Source: Trebouxia sp. TZW2008
Taxonomy: Eukaryota > Chlorophyta > Trebouxiophyceae > Trebouxiales > Trebouxiaceae
Reading direction: 5' to 3'
DNA length: 64,000 bases
Assembly: GCA_002118135.1 (NCBI GenBank)
Contig: BDIU01000148.1
Span: forward strand, 1 to 64,000
Shown piece by piece: positions 1 to 11,129 of this stretch (positions within the stretch are counted from its first letter, which is position 1; every line of letters starts with the position of its first letter). The notes under the pieces are model-generated. The model saw nothing but the letters and a program-made list of their open reading frames with translations. It was not told where the DNA came from and did not search any database. The position numbers and the translations under genes are program-made.

Positions 1-42
1 GGCGAAAGCTTTCGGCCCCTTTCGCTGCCGAAAGCTTTCGGC
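1..42. repeat. Two short palindromes at window start
   Basis: Positions 3-14 and 27-42 each form a perfect palindrome around the core CGAAAGCTTTCG; the second extends to 16 bp (GCCGAAAGCTTTCGGC). They are separated by 12 bp and lie in what is probably an intron of the truncated kinase gene. No function can be assigned. Confidence 0.6.
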
Positions 43-229
43 TATCTGCCCGCTCACTGGTTGTTACCAAGTCTAGCAGGAGGTTAGTCTAGGATGCATC
101 TAGTGCAAACTTTCCGCGTTTTGGACAGCAAAGTGCGCAAGCTTGGAACAACTAACTACACGTGATTGCAAGCTGCAAATATAGCTTGCGTAAGAAAGGC
201 TTGACACCACCTGTGGTTTTGAAATGCAG

Positions 230-3200
230 ACACATGTTGTGGAAGCAGAGGGACAAGAGCTGGTCATCTGGATGAGCAACAAGGCGACGTACTTGGAGAA
301 GCAATTGGCTCATGACCGCCAGGCTGCCAGCAGTGTTCTGCAGGTGTGTGTTGTGCCCATGCAGTCCTGCACACTCTGTACACCCGTTTTCATGCCACAG
401 CACGTCTGTACAGCACACATGGCCAAGTAAGCTGTCAGGACTGCATGTTTGTCAGGCAAAAAGCAGTTGTGCTTGCTGCTGAGTAGCTACGCCAATGCTG
501 CATGTGGCTCTAGCATGACATTGTCCACCTCTCCCACCAGCACCAATCCATCACCTCCTCCGAAAACGCACTTTACGCACAGCGCCTCTGACAGCTGCTG
601 ACGCTGCGCCAATCTGCTTCAACGAGAGCCATGAATTCTGCCACGCTTGCAATGCTGCTCATATTCACACATATAAAAGCATAGCCATACGTGATGCATG
701 CCATGTTTGTCGCTCACATGAGGCCTCTTCAGCAGGGATCCCATTTTTGTTTGTGTCAATGAGGATTGCTGCCAATATAGGCAAGAAATGAGGAGCTGGC
801 TGAGGTGCAGCAGCAGAAGCAGGACCTGGCTAGCAGGCTCACAGCCGCACAGACCGACATCACCAACCTGCAGAACTCACATCAACAGGATGCTGAGGAA
901 GCCGGCAACACTCTCAAGGTAAGCTGCCATGTTGCCCAGCTCTGCATACTACCATAGTCGTCAAGCAAGGTGCCACACACTCTGCTCTGAAATCAGGCAA
1001 AGCAACAGAATGTCATGTTGCTCATATTGGTGTTCAGTCAGCTCAAGCTTTTGTTGCAACCCCACTGCAAGCCAAAGTCACCTGTGAAATTTGCACTGTT
1101 GGCAGATGCTGACTTTGTGTTCTCGATGTCCAGGCAAGAGAGGAGGAGCTGCAAGCTGTGCAGCAGCAGAAGCAAGACCTGGAGCAAAGACTTCAGAAGG
1201 AGATTGCTGACCTGCACGTTGAGCAGCAGCAGGCAGCCTCAGGGGCAGCGAATGCATTGAAGGTTGGTTGTTACTCAGTGCAGCTCATTGTTGCTATTGC
1301 TGCAATACAGAGACTTCTTTCAACTCCTGATTGGGCTGACTTGACTTTTGGGCATGTAGGCAAAGGAGGAGGAGCTGAACACTTTGCAGCAGCAGAAGGA
1401 GGGTCTGGAGCAAGAATTTCAGAAGGACATTGCTGATTTGCATGCAGAGCAGCAGCAGGCAGCCTCAGAGGCAGCAACTGCACTGAAGGTCGGTTCTTGA
1501 TCAGTACAGCCCACTGTTGCTATTGCCGCAGTATAGACACTTGATGTAGACCTGACTGGGCTGACTTGACTTTTGGGCATGTAGGCAAAGGAGGAGGAGC
1601 TGGCCAGTTTGCAGCAGCAGAAGCAAGGTCTGGAGCAACAACTCCAAAAGGAGATTGCTGATCTGCGTAATGAGACGCAGCAGGCAGCCTCAGAGGCAGC
1701 AACTGCACTTCAGGTGATTTTTGACTTCCGCCCCTGCCGCAATCTGAAGAGGTCTAGCCCAAATCCTTGACTTGACTTGTTGACCTGCAGGCCAAGGAGA
1801 AGGAGCTGACTGCATTGCAGCAGCAGAAGCAAGGTGTGGAGCAACAGCTTCAGAGGGAGATTGCTGATCTGCATGAAGAGCAGCAGCAGGCATCTTCAGA
1901 GGCAGCAACCGCATTCCAGGTTAGTTCCCCGCCTTGTTTAGCTCATGATTTGTCTTTTTGCAAGCTGGAGGCCTGACTCACATGTTGACTTGGCTTTCTT
2001 GATCTGCAGGCAAAAGAGAAGGAGTTGATGATTCTGCATCAGCAGAAGCAAGAGCTAGAGCAGAGGTTACTGGAAAAGACTGCTGGCCTGCATGATGAGA
2101 AGCAGCAGGCAGCCTCAGAGGCAGCAACTGCACTCCAGGTGGGTTTCAAATAGTTCTGCCATGACCTCCTTTCCTGCAAAACAGAGGTTGGGTCTGCAGG
2201 CTGACTTAGTTTTCTTGCTCTGCAGGCTAAAGAGAAGGAGGTGGCCATTGTGCAGCAGCAGAAGGGGCATCTGGAGCAGAGACTTCAGAAGGATTTTGCT
2301 GATTCATGCTCTGCGTCATGAGAAGCAGCAGGCAGCCACAGAGGCAGCAAGTGCACTCCAGGTTAGTCTTCGACTTGTCCGCTCATGACTTCCCTTTCTG
2401 CAAGCTGGAGACCAAATTCACATCCTGACTTGCCCTTCTTGAGCTGCAGGCAAAAGAAAGCGAGTTGACCATGGTGCAGCAGCAAAAGGAAGCCGTGGAG
2501 CAGAAATTTCAGAAGGAGATGGCTGATCTGCATGATGAAAAGCAGCAGGCAGCCTCACAGGCAGCAGATTCCCTCCAGGTGATTCTCAACTTCCGCTCTT
2601 TCTGCAATCTGTAGAGGCCTAGCCCAACTTCTGACTTGGCTTGTTTGGCCTGCAGGCAAAGGAAGAGGAACTGACTGCATTGCAGCAGCAGGAGCAAGAC
2701 CTGGAGCAGAGGCTACAGAAGGACATTGCTGGTCTGCATGACGAGAGACAGCACGCAGCCTCAGAGGCAGCAAATGCACTCCAGGTTGGTTTCAAGCTGT
2801 TCCTGCTTACAGATCTGTTTCTGTAATCCAAAGGCATAATCATCTAACATGGCTTTCTTGATCTGCAGGCAAAAGAGGAAGAGTTGAACGCTCTGCAGCA
2901 GCAGAAGCAAGACCTGAAGCAAAGTCTTCAGCAGGAAATTGCTGGCCTGCGTGCTGAGAAGCAGCAGGCAGCCTCAGAGGCAGCAAATGCACTCCAGGTC
3001 CCGACTTGATGCGCTCATGACTTCCCTCTCTGAAATCTGGAAGCCTGGCTCGTATGTTGACTCGGCTTTCTTGGTCTGCAGGCAAAAGAGAAGGAGTTGA
3101 ATGCTCTGCATCAGCAGACGCAAGGCCTGGAGCAAAGACTCCAGCAGGAGATTGCTGGTCTGCGTGCTGAGAAGCAGCAGGCAGCCTTAGAGGCAGCAGA

Positions 3201-6200
3201 TGTACTTCAGGTTGGTTGTTGACTTGTTCCGCTCGTGACATCTCTCTCTGTAAGCTGGAAACCTGGCTCATATGTTGACTCGGCTTTCTTGGACTGCAGG
3301 CAAAAGAGGAGTTGAATGCTCTGCAGCAGCAAAAGCAAGACCTGGAGCAAAGACTTCAGCAGGAGATTGCTGGTCTGCGCGCTGAGAAGGAGCAGGCATC
3401 AGCGTCTACAGCAGCACAGATTCAGGCATGCTTCCTGCCTTGCACCCCAAGATTGCTTGCCAGCATTGCTGCACATGCATACAGTGCTGCTGATAAGTGC
3501 ATGACTGATGTCTTCAATGGCTCAGGCACTGTTGTCTGCATCAGCTACACCTGATCATAGCAACCATGCATTTCACACAAGAGCGCCTCTACAGTAGATG
3601 CAGGAGTAAAGCCTGACATGCTAGTGTTGGGCTAATTTGCCATGTCGCTTTACAGGATCTGGAGACTGACAAGGAGGACCTGAAGCAGCTTGTCACAAGC
3701 TCTGATGTCTGCTTGCAGCAGGCACAGGCCAATGAAGAGAAGCTGAAACTTCAACTGAATGTAAGACATAGCTGCTAGTGTCAAATTGCTCACAGAGCAA
3801 TATCTGGGCCTTTGTACCAAACAGTTGTGCAGCATCCCGTGTTCAGTTGGCCCCTGTGGTTGTGGCTGGCGATGCCACTATTCATCTGCTGCTGGACTCT
3901 TATTGTTGATATACTGCTTCCAATCATATCGTTGGCATGTTGCTTCTCATGCACCTGGCTGAGCCTTCTGTGATCATGCTGAGTAAGTTTATCATGTGCA
4001 CATACTCTTGGTTTACTGATGTCAACTTCACTGATCTGACAGAAGTAGCTGCCGTCCATCAAGAGATTGACCTGCCTTGTTTGCTTGATGTGGGTTCTGA
4101 TGATGCTCTTTGGTTTTCTCACCAGGACAAGGACAATGTCCTGGAGGCAATGCGGCAGCAGCTGAAGGATGCTGAGACCAAGAGTGCCCAGCTTGCTGCA
4201 CAGCAAGAGCAGGCTGGCAAGGATGCTGCTGGCCGTCTCCAGGTATCTCCATCCATTACGTTCACATGCATATTGTTGGCTTTGCGTCCCTCAAAGCAAA
4301 AGGAAAAGTCACATTGCATGCCACCGCTGCTGCTTTGTTGAGGACACCAGCTGCCGTCATCAGCTTGTCCATGCCAGTTTGAGTGCATCCTCATCTCACT
4401 GATCATCCGAGTGAAACTGGACCTCGCTCCATTTTTTTGCTGACTGTGCTGCCTCTTGATTTCATGCAGGCAAAGCAGAGGAGCAAAATGAACTTGACTG
4501 TGCCTGTTTGCTCACTGAGCGCGTCTTAAATCTATGCAGGCAAAGCAGGCAGAGCTTGAGGAGGTGCAGCAGCGCTGCAGAGCAGCTGAGGCCGCTGCTG
4601 CCAACCTCAGTGCACAGCAGGGGAAGGCAGATACCCAAGCTGCCACACAGCTTCAGGTATGCAGATGGACAAGGGTCCAGGTGTTGCCTGTTCACTCAGG
4701 CCAAAAAGTTGGCTTTGACAACGCTCTTTGCAAGACCCACACATCACAGCAAGGCCTTGCTCTCTGCTGCTTGCTTGCATGTTGTTACTGCTGGACTTCT
4801 CTGACACAGAAACGTGCAAGCTTCTTGAAGCGCCTCAAGGTACTTTCATGTTCAAACAAATTGCAAATGCGCTACTGGTTTCATAGGATGCAATGGTCAG
4901 CCTGATCTGACACGTGTTGCGCAGCAAGTACAAGAATCTGTTTCATGTGATGCAATGGTCGGTCTGAGCTGACATGTGATGCGCAGGAAGCACAACAGCA
5001 GGCAAATGCAGCAGGAGCTGCAGACTGCCACAGACCAGCTGACTGGCTCCAGGGCTGCCCTAAAGGATCTACACCATCAGCTGCGGGTATGCCTCCTAAT
5101 GAGAATGTGAGGCGCTTATAATATGCACAGTATCAGAGCTCCCATGTACTCGTTGCACAATTCAGGTTGATGGTTTGTCTCTCTGTGATATCGTATTTGC
5201 TCTGATGTGCTGACAAACAGCGCTCAATTTTTGTGACACAACGCACTAAAATTTGTGTGACACATTGCAATTGATATTGATGCCTGACTTGGCGTCTGCA
5301 GGAGAGGGAAGCAGAGCCGATGCGTATGCACATTGCGGCCAAGGCAGCTCAGCAAGGTGTTGCGCTGCAGCCCACACAGGCAGCTGCATCTGCTGCCTCA
5401 GAGCTTCAGGTACAGAAAGGCACTGCGCTGACAGCATATCTTGCACAGCCATTGAACTGGTCTGGAACTCCAAGCCATGCACACATAGTGACTTCATCTG
5501 TTGATGGTTGGCTTTGAGACTGTGGTGGCTGTTGCAGTGATTGCAGCAACATGCTTGACACTCTTGCCATTATGTCCCATCTGGGTGCACCTGTGACACA
5601 GGCACTTTCTGCCTCAGCTGACTCATGCTTGTTTGTCAGTGACCCACAAAACTTGGCATAGGTTTTCATAGCATCAGGATGCATGCTGGAGCAGACACAC
5701 AGAATGGGTTTTTGAGCAGCATCTGATGAAGTTTGACGGAACAGGCTTCTTGCCCTGTGACAGTTCAGGGTAGGACGACAGCTTTGATGACACCAGCAAT
5801 GGGCGTAGTCAGCATCTTTGGTCCTTTTGTGCACATCTAGTTTTGCTTCTTTTGACAGCTTGAAAGAATGACACATCGACGCTTGCAGGACAAGCAAGGC
5901 GCTAAGAAGAAGTTGAGCAATGGGCAGAAGAAGAGGGCACGACAGGCTGCTGCCGTCAAAGCTGCCATGCCTCCTCAGCCAATCTCCGCTCAAGGTGATG
6001 AGCCACAAGTAAGCCAGCAACTAGAACAGGTGGCTTCTGAGATACAGGAGCACAGCTCAATCATTGCCAAGTCTGTGTTCGCTTTCAATCTATAGCTTGC
6101 TGTTCATACCAACTGGTTGCAAAGGCTCAGCATATACAAAGCTGCTTCACATTGTATTGATGTTGACGCTTGCACCTTGTCAAAACAAGCTTTGGCATAG

Positions 6201-9070
6201 AGTGGAGCATGCAACTGCACCCTCTGAACACTGTGAGTGGTTGAGAGCAAGGACTGAGTCCAGATGTTTATGTGCAGGAAGCGCCTGACAGCACTGCCCT
6301 TGTAAGGTCTGCTACAGCAGCAGGTGCGGTGAAGAGCCCAACCTCACCCGCGACCAATGACCTGCGGCCTCAGGTACGCACGTTTCCTGCTTGTGCCTGA
6401 TCTTGCATGTGTAGGCCATGCTTTGTGACCCTTGCAATACTTCGGCGCTATACTAGCAAAGCAAGCTCAGGCTTGCAACAAGATGTACATTCCGAAGCAG
6501 CTTTTGACATGATTTGCACAACCCATTGGTCTCATCTGGTCTCTTGAATCAAGCATTGAACACGCATCCAGACAATTTCAGCAAGCCCAGCTCGGCAGAT
6601 CCTGGAGCAATCAATTGTCTCCATTCAGTGTGCTGTTTGTTTGGTTGCCGCAACTCCAACAACAGTACCTGCCCATCAGCTCATGGATACGTCGACAACA
6701 GCTTCTGCAATTGCCTCATGACTGTACTGCAGGTTGTCACCAGTGATGACTCCACTGCCAGCAACAGCCCTGAAGGAAGTGACCAGCAGCAGCAGCAGCA
6801 GCAGAAAACGCTGACACCAATTGCAAAACTGGCCCTGACTCAGCAGCAGCTTGACCGTGCCCATGTTTCAATTGGGCAGCTGAAGCTCAAGCTGCAAAGG
6901 TCTAGGGGCTTGCTGCCTCAGCTTGAAATGGTGAGCACTGCACTTCGGGCATTTTTTTGGACCTCTCAATGTCATCTTGCGCTGACTTGCTGTCAACTTT
7001 GGCTCTGAGCAACAGGGTAGTCAGCCAGGAAGCTATCAGAGTTGATGTTCCAGTCATTGACAATGCCGTTGCAATGTCTGCTGCAATGCCTGCCTTTCAA
7101 TTTAGCCTCAGCCTTTGCAGTGATTGCTGAAATGGTCTGCGTTATGGCTGCAGGATGCAAGCAAATGGGTTCTGGGAAAGGAGCTAGGAGCTGGCGCAAC
7201 AGGGTCTGTGTGGGATGTGGACAGTCAGCTATACTCCAATGTGGTGATCAAGAAAGGAGAGTATGACAGAATTCTCAAAGAAGCAGAGTGCCTGTCACAA
7301 CTCAACCATCCCAACGTGGCAAAGGTCTTTGCCTTTGTGGTCCCCCACATTGTTGAGAATCGCCAGCCGCTTGGATACATGGTTGTTGAGAAGCTGGGAC
7401 CCTCCATACAGGCCATGCGAGACGCTAAGAAGATGTGCGTCTTACTTTCATCCCTTTAGCTACATTCCCCACTGGAAGTATCGCTGCAGGCTCTTTTGAG
7501 TGGTCACATGCCTTTGTAGCGTGTGCCTGCTTTTGTGTGGCTGTGTAGTCAGAAGTCGGCCTGAAGGTCGGGGGTTGAATTAGCCAGGCCTTGCAGAGAT
7601 GACGTGACTGCAGTCCCGTAGCTACATGAGATTTGTCAACAGCAGTGCCCTGATGTCCTTGCTTAACATGCATGTTGCACACCTTGTAATCACTGATTGG
7701 TCTGACATGGCAGAGGCTGACATGAGACTGTAATGCAGATTCCGCATCCGGGAGTTGATAGTGGGGTTCCAGGGCTTGGCATCAGGCCTGGCACACATTC
7801 ACAGCAAGGGCATTGTCGACCAAGACCTGAACAAAGGCAACGTGCTGCAAACCCTGGATGGCTCAGCCTGGGTCAAGGTTGACCTTGGCAACGCTGTTGA
7901 AGAGAAGATTCAAGGGCGCCCCAACAAGATCACGTGGCCCATGTGAGTCCTGTGTCCTGTGCAATGCTTGGGGACACTGCATTGAGCACTTTCCGAGAGC
8001 TGCAGTCCAAAATCACTGCGCAGTATACTTATCATTTACATCTAGCAGCTTTGTTGAGGCCCAATTGGGGGGCTACAGGACACCATGCTTTCTAAATTGA
8101 ACCAGTCTTTGATTGTTGTGAACAGAGCATCCAGAGCTCTGATCAAGATGCGAGTGCTGCAGCATAGCTGAACCCTCTAGCTGTCCTAAGCTCTGATCTG
8201 AGCATAAGGAGCTCTAAGCTTCAATGCTTATAGTTATCAGGACTGTGAGACTCATTCCGGCATGGCTGTGCAGGTGCAATGTTGACTATGAGTCGCCTGA
8301 GATGGCTGACAGCCTGCTCAAGAACCACTATTACCACCCCCAGTACAGCTCAGATGTCTGGGGACTAGGCCAGCTCATGCTTGGCACCATTGGAGGCGTG
8401 GTACCAACGGCCCAAGCACTGCTGCAGAGAAGTGTTGACTATAACCGAGAGGCCGACGCTTCAGCTATGCATTTCAATGGGCCTGGTCAGCGCAAGCACC
8501 TTGAATACCTCAGCAACTGCTTGTCCAGTCAGATAGACTATGCAGACCAGGTAAGACTGTTCTGCCTTGTGAAAATGCATTTGAGCGGAAATGTTGTGTG
8601 CGCCCCAACTGCTTCTGTCTATGGCAACTGTGAGGATCTAGCGCAAGAGCAATATTCTGAAGTGCATGGTGTTGAAGTCACACCTTCAGTTTGGTGCCGG
8701 CTCCAAAACAATCTTCAATTCTTGATACTGATCTCATTGCCTAGGTATGCAATTAGCAGTGCAGACATGAACGGAGCAGTTGGATGATCATAACATTCTG
8801 ATGTGTGATCTGAAATTGAGCATTTCAAAGAATTCCTTATCGTCATCAATAGTGCAGAACATGGCTGTGCAGGTCAAGTTCCCTAAGAACTTTGCTGGCA
8901 GCGCAATAGCAGGAGAGCTGCAGAAGGTTATCTGCTCATGCCTGCGTTCCAAGCCACAGGACAGAGCATCTGCTGCTGAGGTGGCGGCAACCCTTCACAG
9001 CGTGATGCATCAGAAGGGCTGGTCAAGCCGAGTCTGCGACGTGCCTCTTGCCAACAAGGCGTCAGCTTGA
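230..9070 (+). CDS. Coiled-coil protein with C-terminal CK1-like kinase domain (5' end outside window)
   Basis: Exons read as 230-343, 781-918, 1134-1262, 1360-1488, 1585-1713, 1791-1919, 2010-2138, 2226-2361, 2450-2578, 2656-2784, 2869-2997, 3082-3210, 3300-3425, 3656-3760, 4126-4242, 4540-4656, 4991-5086, 5302-5409, 5859-6008, 6278-6373, 6733-6930, 7154-7434, 7739-7942, 8274-8550 and 8873-9070 (TGA). All coiled-coil exons are phase 0. The N-terminal part is Gln/Glu/Ala-rich coiled coil. The last four exons form a kinase: glycine loop GAGATG, lysine in NVVIKK, helix-C Glu in EAECLSQLNH, the CK1-style LGPS segment, a catalytic loop reading VDQDLNKGN (Asp and Asn kept, His-Arg lost), VDLGNA in place of DFG, and ESPE/DVWGLG. 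The LGPS motif and overall pattern suggest the CK1/VRK branch; substrate unknown. Exon 2226-2361 carries a frameshift, so the product is intact only if that exon is skipped. A decayed inverted paralogue lies at 43.9-52.3 kb. Confidence 0.85.
1134..3425 (+). repeat. Tandem array of eleven 43-codon coiled-coil exons
   Basis: Eleven exon-plus-intron units follow each other with a period of about 205-225 bp. Nine of the eleven exons are exactly 129 nt and begin with GCAAAAGAG-like codons (AKEEEL) and end in AALQ or ANALQ; the exceptions are 2226-2361 (136 nt) and 3300-3425 (126 nt). The introns are also related, ending in variants of CTTGATCTGCAG. Every unit is phase 0 at both ends, so whole units can be gained or lost without breaking the frame. 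The paralogue on the minus strand has none of these units, so the array either expanded after duplication or was lost there. Confidence 0.92.
2226..2361 (+). other. Repeat exon with 7-nt frameshifting insertion
   Basis: Compared with its ten neighbours this exon has seven extra bases (TCATGCT) at about 2307-2313, between the codons for Ala-Asp and Leu-Arg-His. It is 136 nt rather than 129 and reads into a TGA within six codons. Normal splice sites remain. Because flanking introns are phase 0, skipping the exon would restore the protein. Confidence 0.85.
4426..4991 (+). repeat. Duplicated 3' splice-site segments in two introns
   Basis: The acceptor word TGCAGGCAAAGCAG occurs twice, at about 4467 and 4536, about 70 bp apart; only the second leads into a sensible exon. 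A second tandem duplication of about 62 bp covers 4878-4929 and 4940-4991 (TTCAT..GATGCAATGGTC..GCGCAG). It duplicates the acceptor of the exon that I begin at 4991; the first copy keeps the original exon start CAAGTACAAG, as in the paralogue at 48.0 kb. The exon start choice there is therefore uncertain. Confidence 0.7.
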
Positions 9071-11129
9071 CTGCACAGGTCAGCACAGACTGCTGAGCCC
9101 TGATCAGCTATGGTGTCACAGCATACAGCAGACTAGCTCCCCTCCATATGTCACCTGGCTACAGTTATTGTGCGACTGACTGCACGCAGCCAAATTTATC
9201 ATATGGCTGTGACAGACTGCATTGCAGGCGGCACATGTAGGCCGAGCGCAGCTTTAGCCGAGCCAAAGTCAGACCGCCTAGCAGCACAGGATTTGCCCAG
9301 TAGTCCACACCTCCAGCAGCACCATGTCAATATGAGCAGACAGGGCTGTGATCTAGGAAGCTGCGTCCCCTCTCTAGCAAGCAGTTTCAACCCAGCGAAC
9401 GCAGCAGGATCAAACCTGTCACAGACTCCAGAAGCACCAGCGCCACTGACAGACCCAACTGTTGGTAGCTGCTATGCATACTGTACGCTTCATGAGCACA
9501 GGCAGGAAGCATCAGGAGTGTGATGCAAATGCTGCTGATGTGAATGAGTGGCAGCATGCCCACATATTTGCCTGCCTCGCTGCAAAGACAGAGCCTGCTT
9601 CAAGAGCAATGCGTTAAGGAGCAGTCATGGCAATGAGTGTTCGGCACTCTTTGCCATGTGACTAGCTCTCTGATGCCAACTGCAGCTCTGGCAGGTCCAG
9701 TTGTTTGGCATATTGGTGGAAACACCAGAATTTACATGACTCATGCAGCACACGTTGCCGCTGTGACATGTGGGCAGTCATCAGCAAAGTCAACTCTGGT
9801 CAGATCCCGCAAGGACTCTATGCCGTGACTTAGCAGTTTAGCGCCCGTGTACAGCGAGAGCGAGCTGCAACAAAGCTTCCTACAAACTGCAAGTGTCCCT
9901 GCCAGGGTACACAGTTCAGAAAGAATGTAGCTGTAATGACAAAGGCGCATTTATACCCACAAGAGGCAGCCAAGCTGCTGCTCGTCAGCCGACATGCGTC
10001 AACCCAGGTTGCTGCAACAAAGCTTCCTGCAGACTGCAACTGTCCCTACTGCCAACAGGGTAAACAGTTCAGCAAGAATGGAGCTGTAATGCTAAAGGCA
10101 CATTTGTGCCCACAGAAGGCAGCCAGGATGCTGCACGTCAGCCCCCAGTCGTCATTGTATTAGGCTATGTCAAGCTTTCTGCAACTGTGCCTGCAAACAA
10201 CAGGGTAAACAGTTCAGAGGATATGGAGCTGTTACACGCATAAGAGGCAGGTTGCGCGGCAGAGATGCTGCAGATTCCCCCCGCAATGCTGTACAGACCC
10301 TTTTGATGCAGATTTCATAGTACCGCATGAAAGACACAGCAAACACTTCTGGATCTATTTTGATGCTACGCTCTTACAGATTAGGGTCATCAGCTTGTAT
10401 GCAGCTTGTGCACAATAATAGCAAGAGGTGGCAAGTTGGCTGGTTATTTGCATGTTTGTTATGACAAATCATGGTCCCTGACAGGACTTCATAAGTTGAT
10501 CAAGTCCTTCAAGGCGTTTCAAGCATTAGCCCTGTCATGATGTGCAAGGAAAATATTGATGTATTTTCAAATTTTCAGTGAGTCTTGATCATGCCTGTCA
10601 GCACTGTTTTGGGATTTTACCTGTCAGTCACTGAGTGAAATGGCAAGCTGTTTGTCATCTGCCATCACATAAACCGCTAATTTTCGAAGGCAGACAGTAA
10701 ACAATTTGCGGGTTTGATACGTCACACATCACTGCGTCTGACAAGCGTAGGATGGCCTTGCCTGATAACATCCTATCAACAGAGTTGACCACATTGCAAG
10801 CCGGCTTGCTACTGCACAGGCATCAACCGTACATGCATGATCAATGCATGTATGACTAGTGCCCTGCATTCGGAGCAGCTGTCAGCTCAGGGGCTATGTC
10901 TTGACCTTGACAGCAGTCCTGTTTGACAAGCAGCCAGTGTCACGTGCTCAGCAACGAGCTAGCTAGCGGCTGTTGCGCTGCCTCAAAGAGCTCGCCTGCA
11001 TAGCCCTTCATGGCATTGTACACAATCAATCATCAGATGATGTCACGAATGTACGTGTATTATCTGTAGCCAATCAAAGTTTGACATTGGCAACGGGCAT
11101 CATTTGTACACAGTAAAAGCTGCGCTAGA
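9071..11129. other. Intergenic region with a threefold tandem repeat
   Basis: No convincing exon chain is visible between the kinase stop codon and the next gene. A + strand reading frame of 117 codons at 9170-9523 ends at TGA and has a plausible composition, but I see no splice link to either neighbour; it could be 3' UTR or an alternative terminal exon of the kinase gene. The rest is AT-richer non-coding DNA apart from the repeat block listed separately. Confidence 0.5.
9861..10275. repeat. Tandem repeat, about 150 bp x 2.7 copies
   Basis: The segment starting CAACAAAGCTTCCTACAAAC near 9869 recurs near 10016 (about 147 bp later) and, shortened and diverged, near 10170. Each copy continues with ACTGT/GCAAGTGTCCCT, then CAGGGTAAACAGTTCAG and GGAGCTGTAATG-like words. 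No protein reading is shared by the copies. Confidence 0.75.

Noticed and set aside
7555..7660. Conserved intron block shared by the two kinase genes (GGCCTGAAGGTCGG ... GAGATTTGTCAACAGCAGTGCC)
   Set aside because: It is similar only because the genes are paralogues; no RNA structure or separate element was evident.
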